Source of the DNA: Impatiens glandulifera
Lineage: Eukaryota > Streptophyta > Magnoliopsida > Ericales > Balsaminaceae
Assembly: GCF_907164915.1 (NCBI RefSeq)
Contig: NC_061863.1
Span: 34,073,133 to 34,137,132 of the forward strand
DNA: 64,000 bases
Reading direction: 5' to 3'
The notes below the pieces were generated by a model, which was given only the letters and a program-made list of their open reading frames with translations, ran no database searches and had not been told where the DNA came from. This document shows positions 1 to 10,582 of this stretch, one piece after another. Every line of letters begins with the position of its first letter. Within the stretch, counting starts at the first letter, position 1. Both the position numbers and the translations under genes were made by a program.

Positions 1-2427
1 TCGTGATGACCGTTTCGGTGACCTCATCGAGCAGGTCGGCTATTTGAACTTTCTTTGGAGCTTCCCTCTTTCGCTTTTTCGGCGCCGAAGTGGAGGTGGC
101 CGCCTTTTTCTTCTTATTTTCGGCTGCGTAGCCTTCCAGCCTCCGTTTTTCCCTTTCCAACCGCTCAGCATCCTCCGCTGCTTGAGCGGCTGCTTTCTTT
201 GTAAGTCCCGGGAACAGGGCCTCTGCCCTTTTAATCCGCGCGGCTTCCTCTTCCTCCTCGATAAGTTGAGATGATCGCGGTGCCTCCTTTTCTTTTCTTG
301 CTTCGGCGTCCAGCGCATCCTGGACTCTCTTAGCCGTTTCAGCATCAGCCGCTACAGCCGCGGCGTCCGCGTTCATCTTTACCCTCAGCAATTCGGCAAC
401 CTGTTCGGAGAGCGCCTTAAGTTCGGCCACGAGATCCACATTTTTCTTCTCGAGTTCGGAGACCCGATCGAGTGTTGTGCCGACCATGTCATCAGCCATC
501 GTTGTCAATCGGTGATCGGTTTCTCTTTCAAGCCGATCGAAGTCTTTCTTTAACTCTGAGGTCGAATCCTCCAGAATTGCGGTTCGCTTAACATATTTAC
601 CGCGTAGAGCCACCTCTTCCTGTAGATCTTCGTTGACTTCTGAGATTCGGTCCCGATTGGAATTCAAGAGATACCATGTGGTGTCGGCGAACTTGAGTGC
701 CGAGCCAGTGATTCTTTGGACTCTATCCTTGAATGGCTGAACCGCGGAGTCTTCAAACTCTTGAATTCGGTTGTCAATCCGTTCTGCGGTCGATTCTTCA
801 AGCCTTTGGAGACGGCCCTCAACCCATTCCTTTGTGAAGTCTGAAGCGGAGACTTCCGGTTGTGGAGGAGGTGATTGCCCGGTGAGATTGGGATCGGCTC
901 TTTCATCGGATTCCTTTGATGCCGCATTCTCCTTTGGAGGTGTTGGGCAGTGATCCGGAGTCGTTTCGATCTGGGGAGCAGTATAAACCGGTAATTTCAT
1001 TCGGCTGCATATTGCCTCTAGCCGTTCGATTTCTTGAATGAGTTCCCCTTTGGCTTTTTCAAGCCTTTCTAACACCCGTTGTGCTAAGGTGTCTTCCGGT
1101 CCCATTGTTTTGAGCTCCTCCGTAATTTTCCGGATGCGTGTTGTTAGCTTCCGTAGTTGGACTTTCGGTTTTAAGAGGCAGGTTCGGTGTAATACCTCTT
1201 GAAGTGTGTTGGAGTTTGTAAGATTCATGATTAAGTCCTCCACTTCCTCCAATCTGTAGAGGCACTCCAAGTCTGTGTGGCCCGGTAGGATTTCTTTATA
1301 CGGTGTGCCGTACCGGTGATCGTGCCATTCCAGGTATAATTCTTCAATTGACTCGGCTCTCTTTTTGACGCCCTGAAGGAGTTTTAGAGATATCCTATCG
1401 GCCTCTGCTTCTTCGGCCTCCTCCTTCTCTTTGTCGCCGCCCTCATCACCGTCCTCTTCATCATCCTCTTCACCACCTTCGGTGGTCTCAGGGTTGGTGT
1501 TAGGTCCGCATCATTGGGGCTCTGGGCCGAATTGTCGTCTTCATTGACCGATCTATCATCCTCGGTCTTCTCCGTGTCGGTTCTCTCAGAGAGGGAAGCC
1601 GACTCCTCATCCTCGGTTTGCTGCGGCGGTTCCGAGAAAGTTACTTTCTCTTTGCTTTCGGCCTTTGCTTTGGCTGGGGCCGCTTTCTTATCGGCTTTCT
1701 TCTTTCGGCCACCTGTGGAACCGGGGGCCGGCTGCTTCCTTTCTAAGAATTGCTTTGATCTGATGAGGCATCGATCTGCGACAACGACGCCGGGACCTAT
1801 GTTGATATTGAGGTGAAGGAAGATCTTACCGAGGGGAACGGCGTATCCCCACGACCGGTTTGAATCCGGTTTCACCATATCCATTAGGTTGCTGAACACC
1901 GATTTTGCCCAGTTGACCTTTCTTCCCTCTATCAGGCCGATCAGCATCCTGATTTTGTCCTTTGTGAGGTTGCTGTAGTTTCCTCCCCTCGCCAGAATCG
2001 CTCTTGCGAAGATGTCACATATTGGGATATACTCCGGCTTCAACATTTGTTTGCTGCCGGATACTTTGATCGGCTCTTTAGTTGCCGATAGAATCTGGCA
2101 AGCCGCCTCAAAGGTTTTGTGCTCTATGTCTGCCGTTGCATCCTGGCCGGTTGTCGGAAGGCGCAGGCTCTCTGCCACCGATGCCTCGGTGAGCTCTATT
2201 TCAGAACCGCATACAGTTGCGGTGATTTTGTCGTTGGAGATGGTTACGGTTTTGAAGAATTCTTCGACCGCTTCTTTGTATATAACATGAGGACCGCCAA
2301 GGAAATATTCCAGACCGGTTTTGACTACCCGGTCAAGAACCTCCTTTGCCTCGGACGTACCTTTCAGCCGGATTTCCTCGAAATCCACCTAAGATAGGTG
2401 CCTAAACAAAGCCGAAGCACGCCCCAT
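1..2427 (-). pseudogene. Accessory gene C: plant-transposon-protein-like domain plus long coiled coil, partial
   Basis: The start is taken as ATG 2427-2425, about 105 bp after a TATA box. An in-frame TAG at 2391-2389 follows after 12 codons. The frame then stays open to about 1505 and encodes the shared accessory domain (KTGLEYFL near the start, EEFFKTVTI, VNWAKSVFSNLMDMV about residue 165) followed by a Lys/Glu/Ser-rich linker. At about 1505 a one-base shift moves the reading to the frame whose codons begin at positions equal to 1 modulo 3. That frame is fully open from there to base 1, roughly 500 codons, rich in Glu, Lys, Ala and Leu with heptad-like spacing (for example LERLEKAKGELIQEIERLE), so a coiled coil. 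The gene runs off the window. Function unknown; the domain resembles the family annotated as putative plant transposon protein. Confidence 0.7.
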
Positions 2428-2530
2428 CTTAGAATTTGAAAGAATTTGAGAGATAACCGCTTCAGAGAGTTAGATAGCTTAGAGAGAGAAAACAGATTCG
2501 CGTGAGAATGAAATAAAGTGACCGATAGTC

Positions 2531-2642
2531 CCTTTTATAGACGCGGTTTGGAAGCCCAACCGTCCCATCAATATTGGGCGGGAAATTTCCCTCCAGATTG
2601 AAAGAAGCGGCAAACCATGGGCGGGAGATAGTTGGCGCCAAA
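2531..2642 (-). promoter_or_regulatory. Promoter of accessory gene C: TATA box and E2F-like sites
   Basis: On the minus strand CTATAAAAGG lies at 2540-2531, 104 bp before the ATG. Upstream are TTTCCCGCC (2585-2577) and TTTGGCGCCAA (2642-2632), both matching the known E2F/DP consensus. GGGAAATTTCCC, a perfect 12-bp palindrome, occurs at 2580-2591 and again near 2681-2692. The leader between TATA and ATG is CT-rich, like a plant 5' UTR. Binding and activity are inferred. Confidence 0.6.
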
Positions 2643-3006
2643 CCATGGGCGGTAAACCAAAAGGGGCGGCAGTTTTGGGTGGGAAATTTCCCTCCAAAAC
2701 TTTTGCTTATGCCATTGATGACGCACTCTTCGTTTTGAAACCGATTGATGGTGCGGTTTCTAAGTTTAATCGTTTATTTCGAATGATCAGAGTGTTTGAA
2801 ATCTTTTTATGTTAAGCGATTTTATGTGACCGGATAAGAACGCGGTTTTGAAGATGTTAACCGGTTACTTAGATAAATATCCAAGGTATTAAGAAGACCC
2901 GGTCATATAAGCTAGAGTGAGATTGAATTCAAGAAACATTGCGGAAAGAAAACCGACAGAAAATTCGGTATTGAGATATGCATACATAAATAATGGAAAG
3001 TACAGC

Positions 3007-3711
3007 CTATGGGAAAGACATTCTAGAAATTCGGTCTATTGCCGAATCCTTGTTGAGGATGTTCGAGGAGGAGGCCGGTGTCCCTGGTCCAAACTCCGGC
3101 CGGTACCCAAGAATCAGCTTGCTGATATGCGGTGCATAACCGAGACCTCTCTTGGTCAGCACCATATTCTTGAGGTTTTCGAATATGACCGTGGACCAGT
3201 TGATGGCCGATTCGCAAAGGATGTGGGTCATAATGTTGTAGGTATTTCTAGAATACCGTTGATTCGGCGATTGACACAGGATCGAACGGGTCACGATTTC
3301 GAGAAGTAGTTGACCGTGACTAGCAAGCTGGGTTTTTGGCCCATAGTGTTCCACCGGAGAAGGGGTGGCCGATAGGTATTGGGCGAGTTCAAATCCCGCT
3401 AGGTCCTCTATGGTTGGAAAGTCAGAGAATCCTTCAGTGGGTAGGTCGAATAGTGAAGCAAATTCAGTTTCATCGATCCAGAATGTGTGGTCTCTGACGG
3501 TAGAGACGACATACTTTCCCCTGATGCAGGCGCTTCGAAAGAAGGCCTTGACATCCTCTAGGAGAATTGGACCGGCCTCTTCAAGAAAAGGTTGAAGACC
3601 GGTTGCAGTGAGAGAGTGAAACATGAGCTCCTGTTCAGGATTTCCGTCCCTCTCTCCCATGCAAGAGTCGAAGTTAATGCTTAAGAAGTTTCCCAATGTT
3701 CGGCTCGGCAT
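3007..3711 (-). CDS. Accessory gene B: plant-transposon-protein-like domain, intact short ORF
   Basis: An uninterrupted ORF of 234 codons starting at ATG 3711-3709, the first ATG after the TATA box at 3810-3801; the reading frame extends further upstream only through non-ATG codons. It holds the whole shared domain and nothing else: TATGLQPFL near residue 45, EDVKAFFRSA, TEFASLFDLPTEGF about 90-103, then INWSTVIFENLKNMV and GYAPHISKLILGY near the end. It is the only accessory copy here with no stop or frameshift. No catalytic motif, signal peptide or membrane segment is visible. It lies between genes A and C, all on the same strand, suggesting triplication and divergence inside the element. 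Function unknown. Confidence 0.65.
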   Translation of the reverse strand: MPSRTLGNFLSINFDSCMGERDGNPEQELMFHSLTATGLQPFLEEAGPILLEDVKAFFRSACIRGKYVVSTVRDHTFWIDETEFASLFDLPTEGFSDFPTIEDLAGFELAQYLSATPSPVEHYGPKTQLASHGQLLLEIVTRSILCQSPNQRYSRNTYNIMTHILCESAINWSTVIFENLKNMVLTKRGLGYAPHISKLILGYRPEFGPGTPASSSNILNKDSAIDRISRMSFP

Positions 3712-3800
3712 GATTACGATATTTAGAGAGATGGAATTCAAAGTATTTTTAGAAATGTTTTTATGCTTTCGTATGTGGTAAGTTGGTTAGAGGATGGCTC

Positions 3801-3810
3801 CTTATATAGG
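3801..3810 (-). promoter_or_regulatory. TATA box of accessory gene B
   Basis: CCTATATAAG on the minus strand lies 90 bp before ATG 3711, with an A/C-rich leader between. I saw no clear E2F-like site upstream, unlike gene C. Confidence 0.55.
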
Positions 3811-3998
3811 GTCGGTTTTGGAGGGAGAACATAAGCTTTGATTGTTAGTTTTGTTTTATTAAGCAAAAGAATCTTTATGTTTCCAAGGTCATTGGGCAGA
3901 GTGTGCTTTTTGACTATTTGCGGTCTTCGAGGTAAATGTTTGTTGAAGGGTAACCAAGTTAGTTGGGTATTGAATATTTAGTTAGTTTGGGAGGTACC

Positions 3999-4250
3999 TC
4001 ATTGATTAAAGACCATTTTCATTAAATGCAATAACATGATGAGTGGTAAACAAAAGAGACCGATGGAAATAAAACCGAGGAAAGACATAAGAGAAGCCGA
4101 AGTGATCATAATACTGTTGGATAAAAAAATACACCCGGTACATACTGCAAAACGACCGGGTGCAAGAAGGGGTGACTTAGGGTGCGCGGGAATTGACTTC
4201 ACGGATGGGATTGAAGTTCCTCCTCCTCTAGGCTCTCTCAAACCGATCAT
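3999..4250 (-). other. Hydrophobic ORF downstream of accessory gene A, possible membrane tail
   Basis: An 83-codon open stretch in the same frame as the 3' half of gene A, separated from it by three in-frame stops over about 15 codons. Its second half is strongly hydrophobic (SLMSFLGFISIGLFCLPLIM) and would be long enough to span a membrane. Some Sireviruses carry an env-like ORF after pol, so this could be a relic of one, or simply 3' untranslated sequence that happens to be open. The evidence is weak. Confidence 0.2.
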
Positions 4251-4292
4251 AGAATGAATCGGTTATCTCTCAGGTTAGCACCTGGGCTTGGT

Positions 4293-4930
4293 TCAAACCT
4301 TCGCCGGGACAGGTGGGACACCAAGTTCCACGAGAAGGCTGCTTATTTGGGGAATGAGACCGACTGACCGGATGCCGACCATCCAGATGAGGACGTCGAA
4401 TAACACCCTGGACCAGTTTACCGGCGTACCGGTGACAATAGCCGCCATCATGTTGAAGGTCGCGGCACAGTAGGTGTTGGTGACATCCCTTCCGAAGATG
4501 CCCCTACCTATCACATCGTTGAGGAGCTGATATTCAGCCCTCAGGTGTGACTTAGTGCCATGATCGTCAACCGGCTCATCCGACCTGGAAAGAGAGAGGG
4601 AGACCTCAGCCTTAATGTTGGCCGGTGGGTTGAGGTCAGTCAGCCCTTGCTTAGGCAGACTAAATCACCGAGCGAAGTCCTTCTCGGTGAAATCGAAGAT
4701 AATACCCCCCACCTTGGATTGAATGTGGGTATCAAAATGAGGGGTACCCTGAACACTCTGGCATTATAGAAAAACTCCAGAATGGATTCAGGGTAAACGG
4801 TTTGCTTATCGTCCAGAAAATACTGAAGGCCAGTATCTTCTAGAGCCTTAATCATCCTATACACTTCATAGTGCTCGGTACTGGAGCAAGATTGAAAGTC
4901 AACTTGAAAAATGTTTGGGAACTGAGACAT
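4293..4930 (-). pseudogene. Accessory gene A: plant-transposon-protein-like domain, frameshifted
   Basis: The start is ATG 4930-4928, 61 bp after a TATA-like box. The first part shows KALEDTGLQYFLDD and PESILEFFYNA, matching the same positions in genes B and C. A one-base shift near 4745 moves the reading to the frame that runs to the stop at 4293; that frame carries one in-frame TGA near 4669 and then GTPVNWSRVLFDVLIWMV and PQISSLLVELG, the conserved end of the domain. About 210 codons in all, the same size as gene B. It is the accessory gene nearest pol, about 515 bp after the pol stop. Confidence 0.6.
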
Positions 4931-4990
4931 GGTTGCCTTAGTGAGAGGTTGTGTTTTGTCTTGTGAATGTTTTAGTGAATGTGAGCTTCC

Positions 4991-5000
4991 CTTAAATACT
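4991..5000 (-). promoter_or_regulatory. TATA-like box of accessory gene A
   Basis: AGTATTTAAG on the minus strand, 61 bp before ATG 4930. The 5001-5445 stretch between it and the pol stop has no ORF and contains several CGGTT/AACCG motifs. Confidence 0.45.
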
Positions 5001-5445
5001 AGTTTGGGGACTATCCTATTGTCCAGGTATTAAATGAGATAATGTCTATTGACTGCAGGATATAAGATATTGCATGAAATAGGCAGGTTTTTCAGACTAG
5101 GTTGTTGGTCACAGGCCTGGACTGTGAAAGATATCAAAAGATCTTCACGTCTTTTTAGGCGCGACCAGTTTTTCTTTGAGAGGGTAATGTTTCAGAACAG
5201 ATATCCTTAAACCCTGATAATTATTCCTCTTCTATTTGAAATTCAAAGAATCTAGGGTAGCATGCTTCCAAACCGGTCAGGTATCAGTTGTTCATCCCGA
5301 TGCGGTTATTTGGTGCATGCACCAAGTAGCCGGTCGGTTTACTCTGTCTGATAAACTGGGCGGTTCTTCCATAGACACCCCGAAGATTCGAAGTTCAACA
5401 GTTTAGGAAGAATTACTGGTTTTGTCTATCTGAACCAGTTTCCCT

Positions 5446-8400
5446 TTAAGCATCCTTTGGAAGGATTTGGCTAATGTCGGTTAAGCCGAGAGTAAGCCTG
5501 AATTGAGAGAACTTAGCTTCCTGTAGCGGCTTTGTGAAGATATCGGCTACTTGTTGATCGGTCGATACGTATTCCAGCCGGATATGCTTCAGCGTGACAT
5601 GCTCCCGGATGAAGTGATGCCTTATGTCGATATGTTTGGTTCTGGAGTGGAGAACCGGGTTGTATGTGATTGCAATGGAACTTGTATTGTCACAGAAGAT
5701 CGGGGACTCTTCGGCTATAATACCGAAGTCCTTCAGCTGTTGTTAAATCCAGAGGAGTTGTGAACAGCAACTTCCGGCCGCCAAGTATTCAACCTCCGCG
5801 GTTGATGTGGCCACCGATGTCTGTTTCTTGCTGTGCCATGACACCAGTCGGTCACCTAGGAATTGGCATGTACCGCTTGTGCTTTTCCTGTCAATCTTAC
5901 ACCCTGCATAGTCTGCATCTGAGTAACTTGTTAGATTAAAGGACGAGTCCTTTGGGTACCATAGGCCGACATCAGGTGTGCCTTTCAGATACTTCAGTAT
6001 TCTCTTTGCGGCTGTGTAGTGGGATTGCTTTGGATTTGCTTGGAATCTCCCACATACACCAACTGCAAACAGGATGTCCGGTCTACTCGCTGTCAAGTAT
6101 AGGAGGGAACCGATCATGCCCCGGTATGCAATCTGGTCTACCGATTGGCCCTCATCATCCCTGTCTAGTTTAATTGATGAGCTCATTGGAGTAGCCGCCG
6201 AGGAGCAAGTGTCCATCCCAAACTTCTTTAGCAGCTCCTTGGTGTATTTAGGTTGGCTAATGAATGTTCCTTCTTTGAGTTGTTTATACTGAAGACCTAG
6301 GAAGAAACTTAATTCTCCCATCATACTCATTTCAAACTTATTAGTCATCATTTTTGAAAACTTATCACATAGCTTGGGATCAGTGGAACCGAAAATAATA
6401 TCATCTACATAAATTTGAACAAGTAGGATATGTTCCTTCTTTTCAAATTTAAATAATGTTTTATCCACCGAACCGATGGTGAAATCATGTTTTAATAGAA
6501 ATGCGGTTAGTGTATCATACCAGGCTCTAGGTGCTTGCTTTAGGCCGTATAAAGCTTTATTTAGTCGGTATACATGATTTGGAAATGCGGCGCTTTTGAA
6601 ACCGGGTGGTTGTTCAACATACACTTCTTCACGTAGATCACCGTTCAGAAATGCACTTTTAACATCCATTTGAAAAACCTTAAAGTTTTTGAAAGCAGCA
6701 AAGGCTAGAAAAATCCTAATTGCTTCAATCCTAGCTACAGGGGCAAATGATTCTTCAAAATCAATGCCTTCTTCCTGTTTGTAACCTTGAGCCACTAATC
6801 TGGCTTTGTTCCTCGTGACCAAACCGTCCTCATTGAGTTTGTTTCTGAATACCCATCTTGTTCCTATGACCGATTGATCTTTCGGTCTGGGAACTAGGTA
6901 CCAGACTTTACTACTCTCGAACTGGTTTAGCTCTTCTTGCATTCCCAAGATCCAATCCGGATCTGACAATGCTTCATCTATTCTTTTCAGTTCAATCTGG
7001 GATATGAAAGCGGAATTAAAGTATCCTTCCAGAAGTTGACCCCTAGTTCGAACAGGTTCTGAAGGGTCACCTATAATTTGCTCAGGAGGATGTTTACTGT
7101 TTCTTCTGAGGTTCAGTTCATGAATGTCTACCAAATTACCGTTTATTTGATCAAGGCTAGACATGTCGGTAGGCTGAACATGATTGTCAGACCGACCGAC
7201 TTCCTCGGATTGGACCAAAGTGTCAGCTTCCTGTTGTGGAACAGCTTGATCCGGCTGGGTTTCAATGTTACCCATTTGGTCATGGACAAACCGCCTGAAG
7301 ACTGGAGTCTCATCTTCACTATCAAAATGAATATTGTTATTTTCCAATCTGTTGTGTAGATCAAAGCATGAAGCAGTATTGTTTTCAACCGATTCATCGA
7401 AAACAACGTGAATTGTTTCCTCCATGGTTGCAGTTCTATTATTATATACTCTATATGCTTTACTTACTGCTGAGTATCCTAGCATGATCCCGGTATCGGT
7501 TTTTGCATCAAAAGCAGTGAGTTGGGTCTTACCATTTATATGTATATAACACTTACAACCGAAAATCCTGAGGTACTTAAGTTTGGGAACCCTGTTAAAA
7601 TAAACCTCATACGGTGTTTTGTTGTGAAATCTGTTTATTAAAGACCGATTTTGTGTATAACATGCAGTGTTGATAGCCTCTGCCCAAAATTTCTAAGCAA
7701 TGCCGGAATCGGCTATCATGGACCGTGCGGCTTCCTTGAGAGTCCGGTTTCTTCTCTCGGCCAGGCCATTTTGTTAAGGAGTCCTAGCACTAGACAACTC
7801 GTGTCTAATGCCGGATTCATCAAGGTATGCAGTTAATGTACTATTGGTAAATTCGGTACCTCGGTCACTTCGAATGCTATTAATGCGAGTTGATTTTTCA
7901 TTTTGCAGGCGCTTAAGAAGTGTAATCAGGTTTGATACGGTTTCACGTTTAGATGGTAGAAATATTACCCATGTAAATCTAGAATAGTCATCAATAACTA
8001 CCATGGTATAAAGCATGCCTCCTAGGCTAACGACCTGAATTGGCCCAAATAAGTCCATATGAAGAAGGTCTAAGCATCGGCTAGATTGAATATTTCCTTT
8101 ACTCTTAAAGGTTGACCTAGTTTGTTTACCCATTTGACATGCTGAGCAAACCTTATCCTGATTAAATACTATATCAGGAATGCCTTCAACTAGCTTTTTA
8201 CCGCGAATGTAGTTTAAAGTTTTCATGTTTAGATGGTTTAGTCTCTTGTGCCACAACCAGGTTTGATCAGTCTTAGCTATCATGCATATAGGATATTCTA
8301 CTTTAGTTTTCCAGTCTACCTTGTAGATGTTACCTATCCTATTTCCGGTTAGCAGTATAATGCCTTGAGAGTTCTTGACTAAGCATGCATGTTTAAGAAA

Positions 8401-8721
8401 TTCTACAGTATATCCAGCATCACACATCTGACTAATGCTAAGCAGATTAAAACGTAGGTTTTCAACTAAAAGTACATTATCAATGGTTAGGTTACCATGG
8501 ACAATCTTACCCTTGCCCACAGTTTTACCTTTTGAGTTGTCACCAAAAATGATTAAAGCACCGGTTGCTGTTCTGATATCGGTTAACAAATTGCTGTTTC
8601 CGGTCATGTGCCTGGAGCAGCCACTGTCCAAGAACCATTCAGAGTTTCCTAGCCGTTTCTTTTGATCCTGCAAAATGTACATATTTACAACTATTTGGTA
8701 CCCACATTTACTTGGGTCCAC
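5446..8721 (-). pseudogene. pol: Copia pol: protease, integrase, reverse transcriptase, RNase H
   Basis: Reading from 8721 the domains are: protease with WFLDSGCSRHMTG; GAG-pre-integrase with the HKRLNH and CSACQMGK zinc ligands; integrase core with HMDLFGP and IRSDRGTEF, and the catalytic Glu in GLAERRNRT; reverse transcriptase with [11 protein letters not shown] and YVDDIIFGS; and RNase H with SYSDADYAG and DNTSS. The frame is offset by one base from gag, which it overlaps by 14 bases. Three in-frame stops break it: TAA 7774-7776, TAG 7693-7695 and TAA 5743-5745; the first sits where the family normally has Gln. Reading continues past the last of these to TAA at 5446-5448, giving a normal Copia C-terminus. 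The copy is therefore full length but inactive. Confidence 0.92.
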
Positions 8722-10543
8722 ATGCGATTAGTCCCTTAGGTATCCAAACCTTGATAAACCGGACGGTTTTCTTTGCTAGGGTTTTAACTGTCCTTTTGGC
8801 ACTCGGTCTCGTGTATCTTGGTTTTTCTACAAAGGTCTTAAATGATGATGGTCTTCGGTTTGGTGATCTGTGGTTTGACCTATGCGGTTCAGGAAAGTCT
8901 TTCATATGTTTGAGGATTTCGGCTTTTCTTTTCACAGGGTCAAGCCATTTCTCAGATTCGGTTGGACCAACATAGTCGTATTTTAGCTTTTCTTCCCTAT
9001 AGTATGCGGTCTCCTCTTCTTCAGCGGTCCAGGAGCTTTTAAGAAATTTTATAAAGGGAAGGTTTCCTTTTGTAAGCCTTGCTTTCTCTATGGGTTTTCG
9101 GTCTTTAGAGCTATTCTCCGTGTATCCTAGGCCAAACTTGCAACGAGGATGTCTGTAGTGTCTATTCATGTTCTTTACTATATCACTAGATCTCTTTTAG
9201 GCGGCCATCTTATATTGAAGTCGGGCATTTTCTTCCTCGGTTAATTCTCTAGTCGGTTCACTGGATTGTTCGGTCTTAGGATCTAATTCGGTTTCTAAAG
9301 TGTGGGTATCATCAGGTTGTACGACCTCCGGTTCGGTTATAATGAGTACCTCTGGTTCTGTCGGAATGGGTACTATGGGATCGGTTCTAATGTGGAGGTG
9401 CTTAGGTAGCATGGCCAGTAGGTTCCTATATTCTTCTACCATGTCATTCAATGCATTGTATAATTCATCTTTAGTAAATTCCTCACACAGAGAGTCAAAT
9501 ACCTGTTCTTCATTTGCCATGAGACACGTGAGTTCATCATCACTGTCATTGTGAGCCCATAGACTTCCTCCATCGTCGGCTATCAGTGCTTTCGGTACCT
9601 CACTTCCTTCACCGGTTTGTTGATAATTGTTTCGGTCATTTTGATAATCCGGTTTCTGGGTATCCCTGCTCGGTTTCCTGCATTCCCACTTAAAATGTCC
9701 CAAGCAGTTACAGTTATAACATCTTACATTGGATTTATCACCATAGTAGTTGTTTGTCGGTTAGTTTCTTTTCATGAACCTCCCAAACTTCTGTGCAAGC
9801 ATTGCCATGTCATCCTCGGTGAACTGCTCGGCGGTTCTGATCGGTACAGGTGCAGGAGCCGGTGCAGGTGCAGGTACAAGTGCAACCGGTTCCGTAGATG
9901 TAATTAGTGCTCTGGTTGATGTCGAGGCCGAGACTTCTTCTTCAGTCCTAGATCTCATTTCGAACTCGTATGCCTTAAGATCTTCGAATACATCGTATAA
10001 TTTCATCTTACGTAGGCTCTTTGATTCTCTCATTACCATTGTTTTTATGTCCCAAGCACTTGGAAGAGATCTCAAAGCTTTCATAATGACTTCTTTATTG
10101 TCATACCTCTTTCCAAGTGTTGCTAGCTCATCTAACACACCAGTGAACCGGTCACTGTATTCCTTCATAGTTTCTCCCGGTTTCATTTTGATGCTCTCAA
10201 ACTTCTGTGTGGCCACCATTATCTTGTTTTCTTTTGTTCTTTCATTTCCTTCAAAGATCTGGATAACCGTGTTCCATGTCTCCTTCGCAGTTTTGCAATC
10301 TCTGATCTTGCAGTATGTGTTTCTGTCCACGCTGTTGGATATTCGGTTTCTTGCATGGTTGTCCAGATTGTTTCTCCTTCTATCTTCAGCCGTCCATTCT
10401 TTTCTATCCTTATCAATAAATATCGGTCCTTCGGTCAGAATGGACTCCATTTCATCATCCAGGGTGATTAAGTGCAGGTGCATGCGTGCCTTCCAGTTGG
10501 CAAAGTCATCACCTTCTAGCATTGGAGGCCTATCCTGAAACAT
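8708..10543 (-). pseudogene. gag: Copia gag with zinc knuckle
   Basis: Starts at 10543 just inside the primer-binding site. The first 260 codons are a UBN2-type gag (FANWKARMHLHL, NRISNSVDRNTYCKI, GETMKEYSDRFTGVLDEL). A TAA at 9761-9763 follows, then in the same frame a CCHC knuckle, CYNCNCLGHFKWEC. A second in-frame TAA lies at 9197-9199, and the frame continues to WIPKGLIACGPK and a stop at 8708, overlapping pol. Gag would form the capsid and bind the element RNA. A run of Ala-Pro repeats precedes the first stop. Two stops make it a pseudogene. Confidence 0.88.
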
Positions 10544-10568
10544 GCTTGCTTGAGTATTGAAACTAACT

Positions 10569-10580
10569 GCTCTGATACCA
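10569..10580 (-). other. Primer-binding site for initiator tRNA-Met (family 1)
   Basis: TGGTATCAGAGC on the minus strand, two bases inside the LTR edge. This is the classic plant retrotransposon primer-binding site, complementary to the 3' end of tRNA-iMet, where minus-strand DNA synthesis starts. Confidence 0.9.
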
Positions 10581-10582
10581 AT

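Noticed and set aside
1514..2397. Plus-strand ORFs over accessory gene C
   Set aside because: Antisense shadows; homology, promoter and frame all support the minus strand.
9774..10538. 254-codon plus-strand ORF
   Set aside because: Antisense shadow of Copia gag; gag domains and zinc knuckle are on the minus strand.
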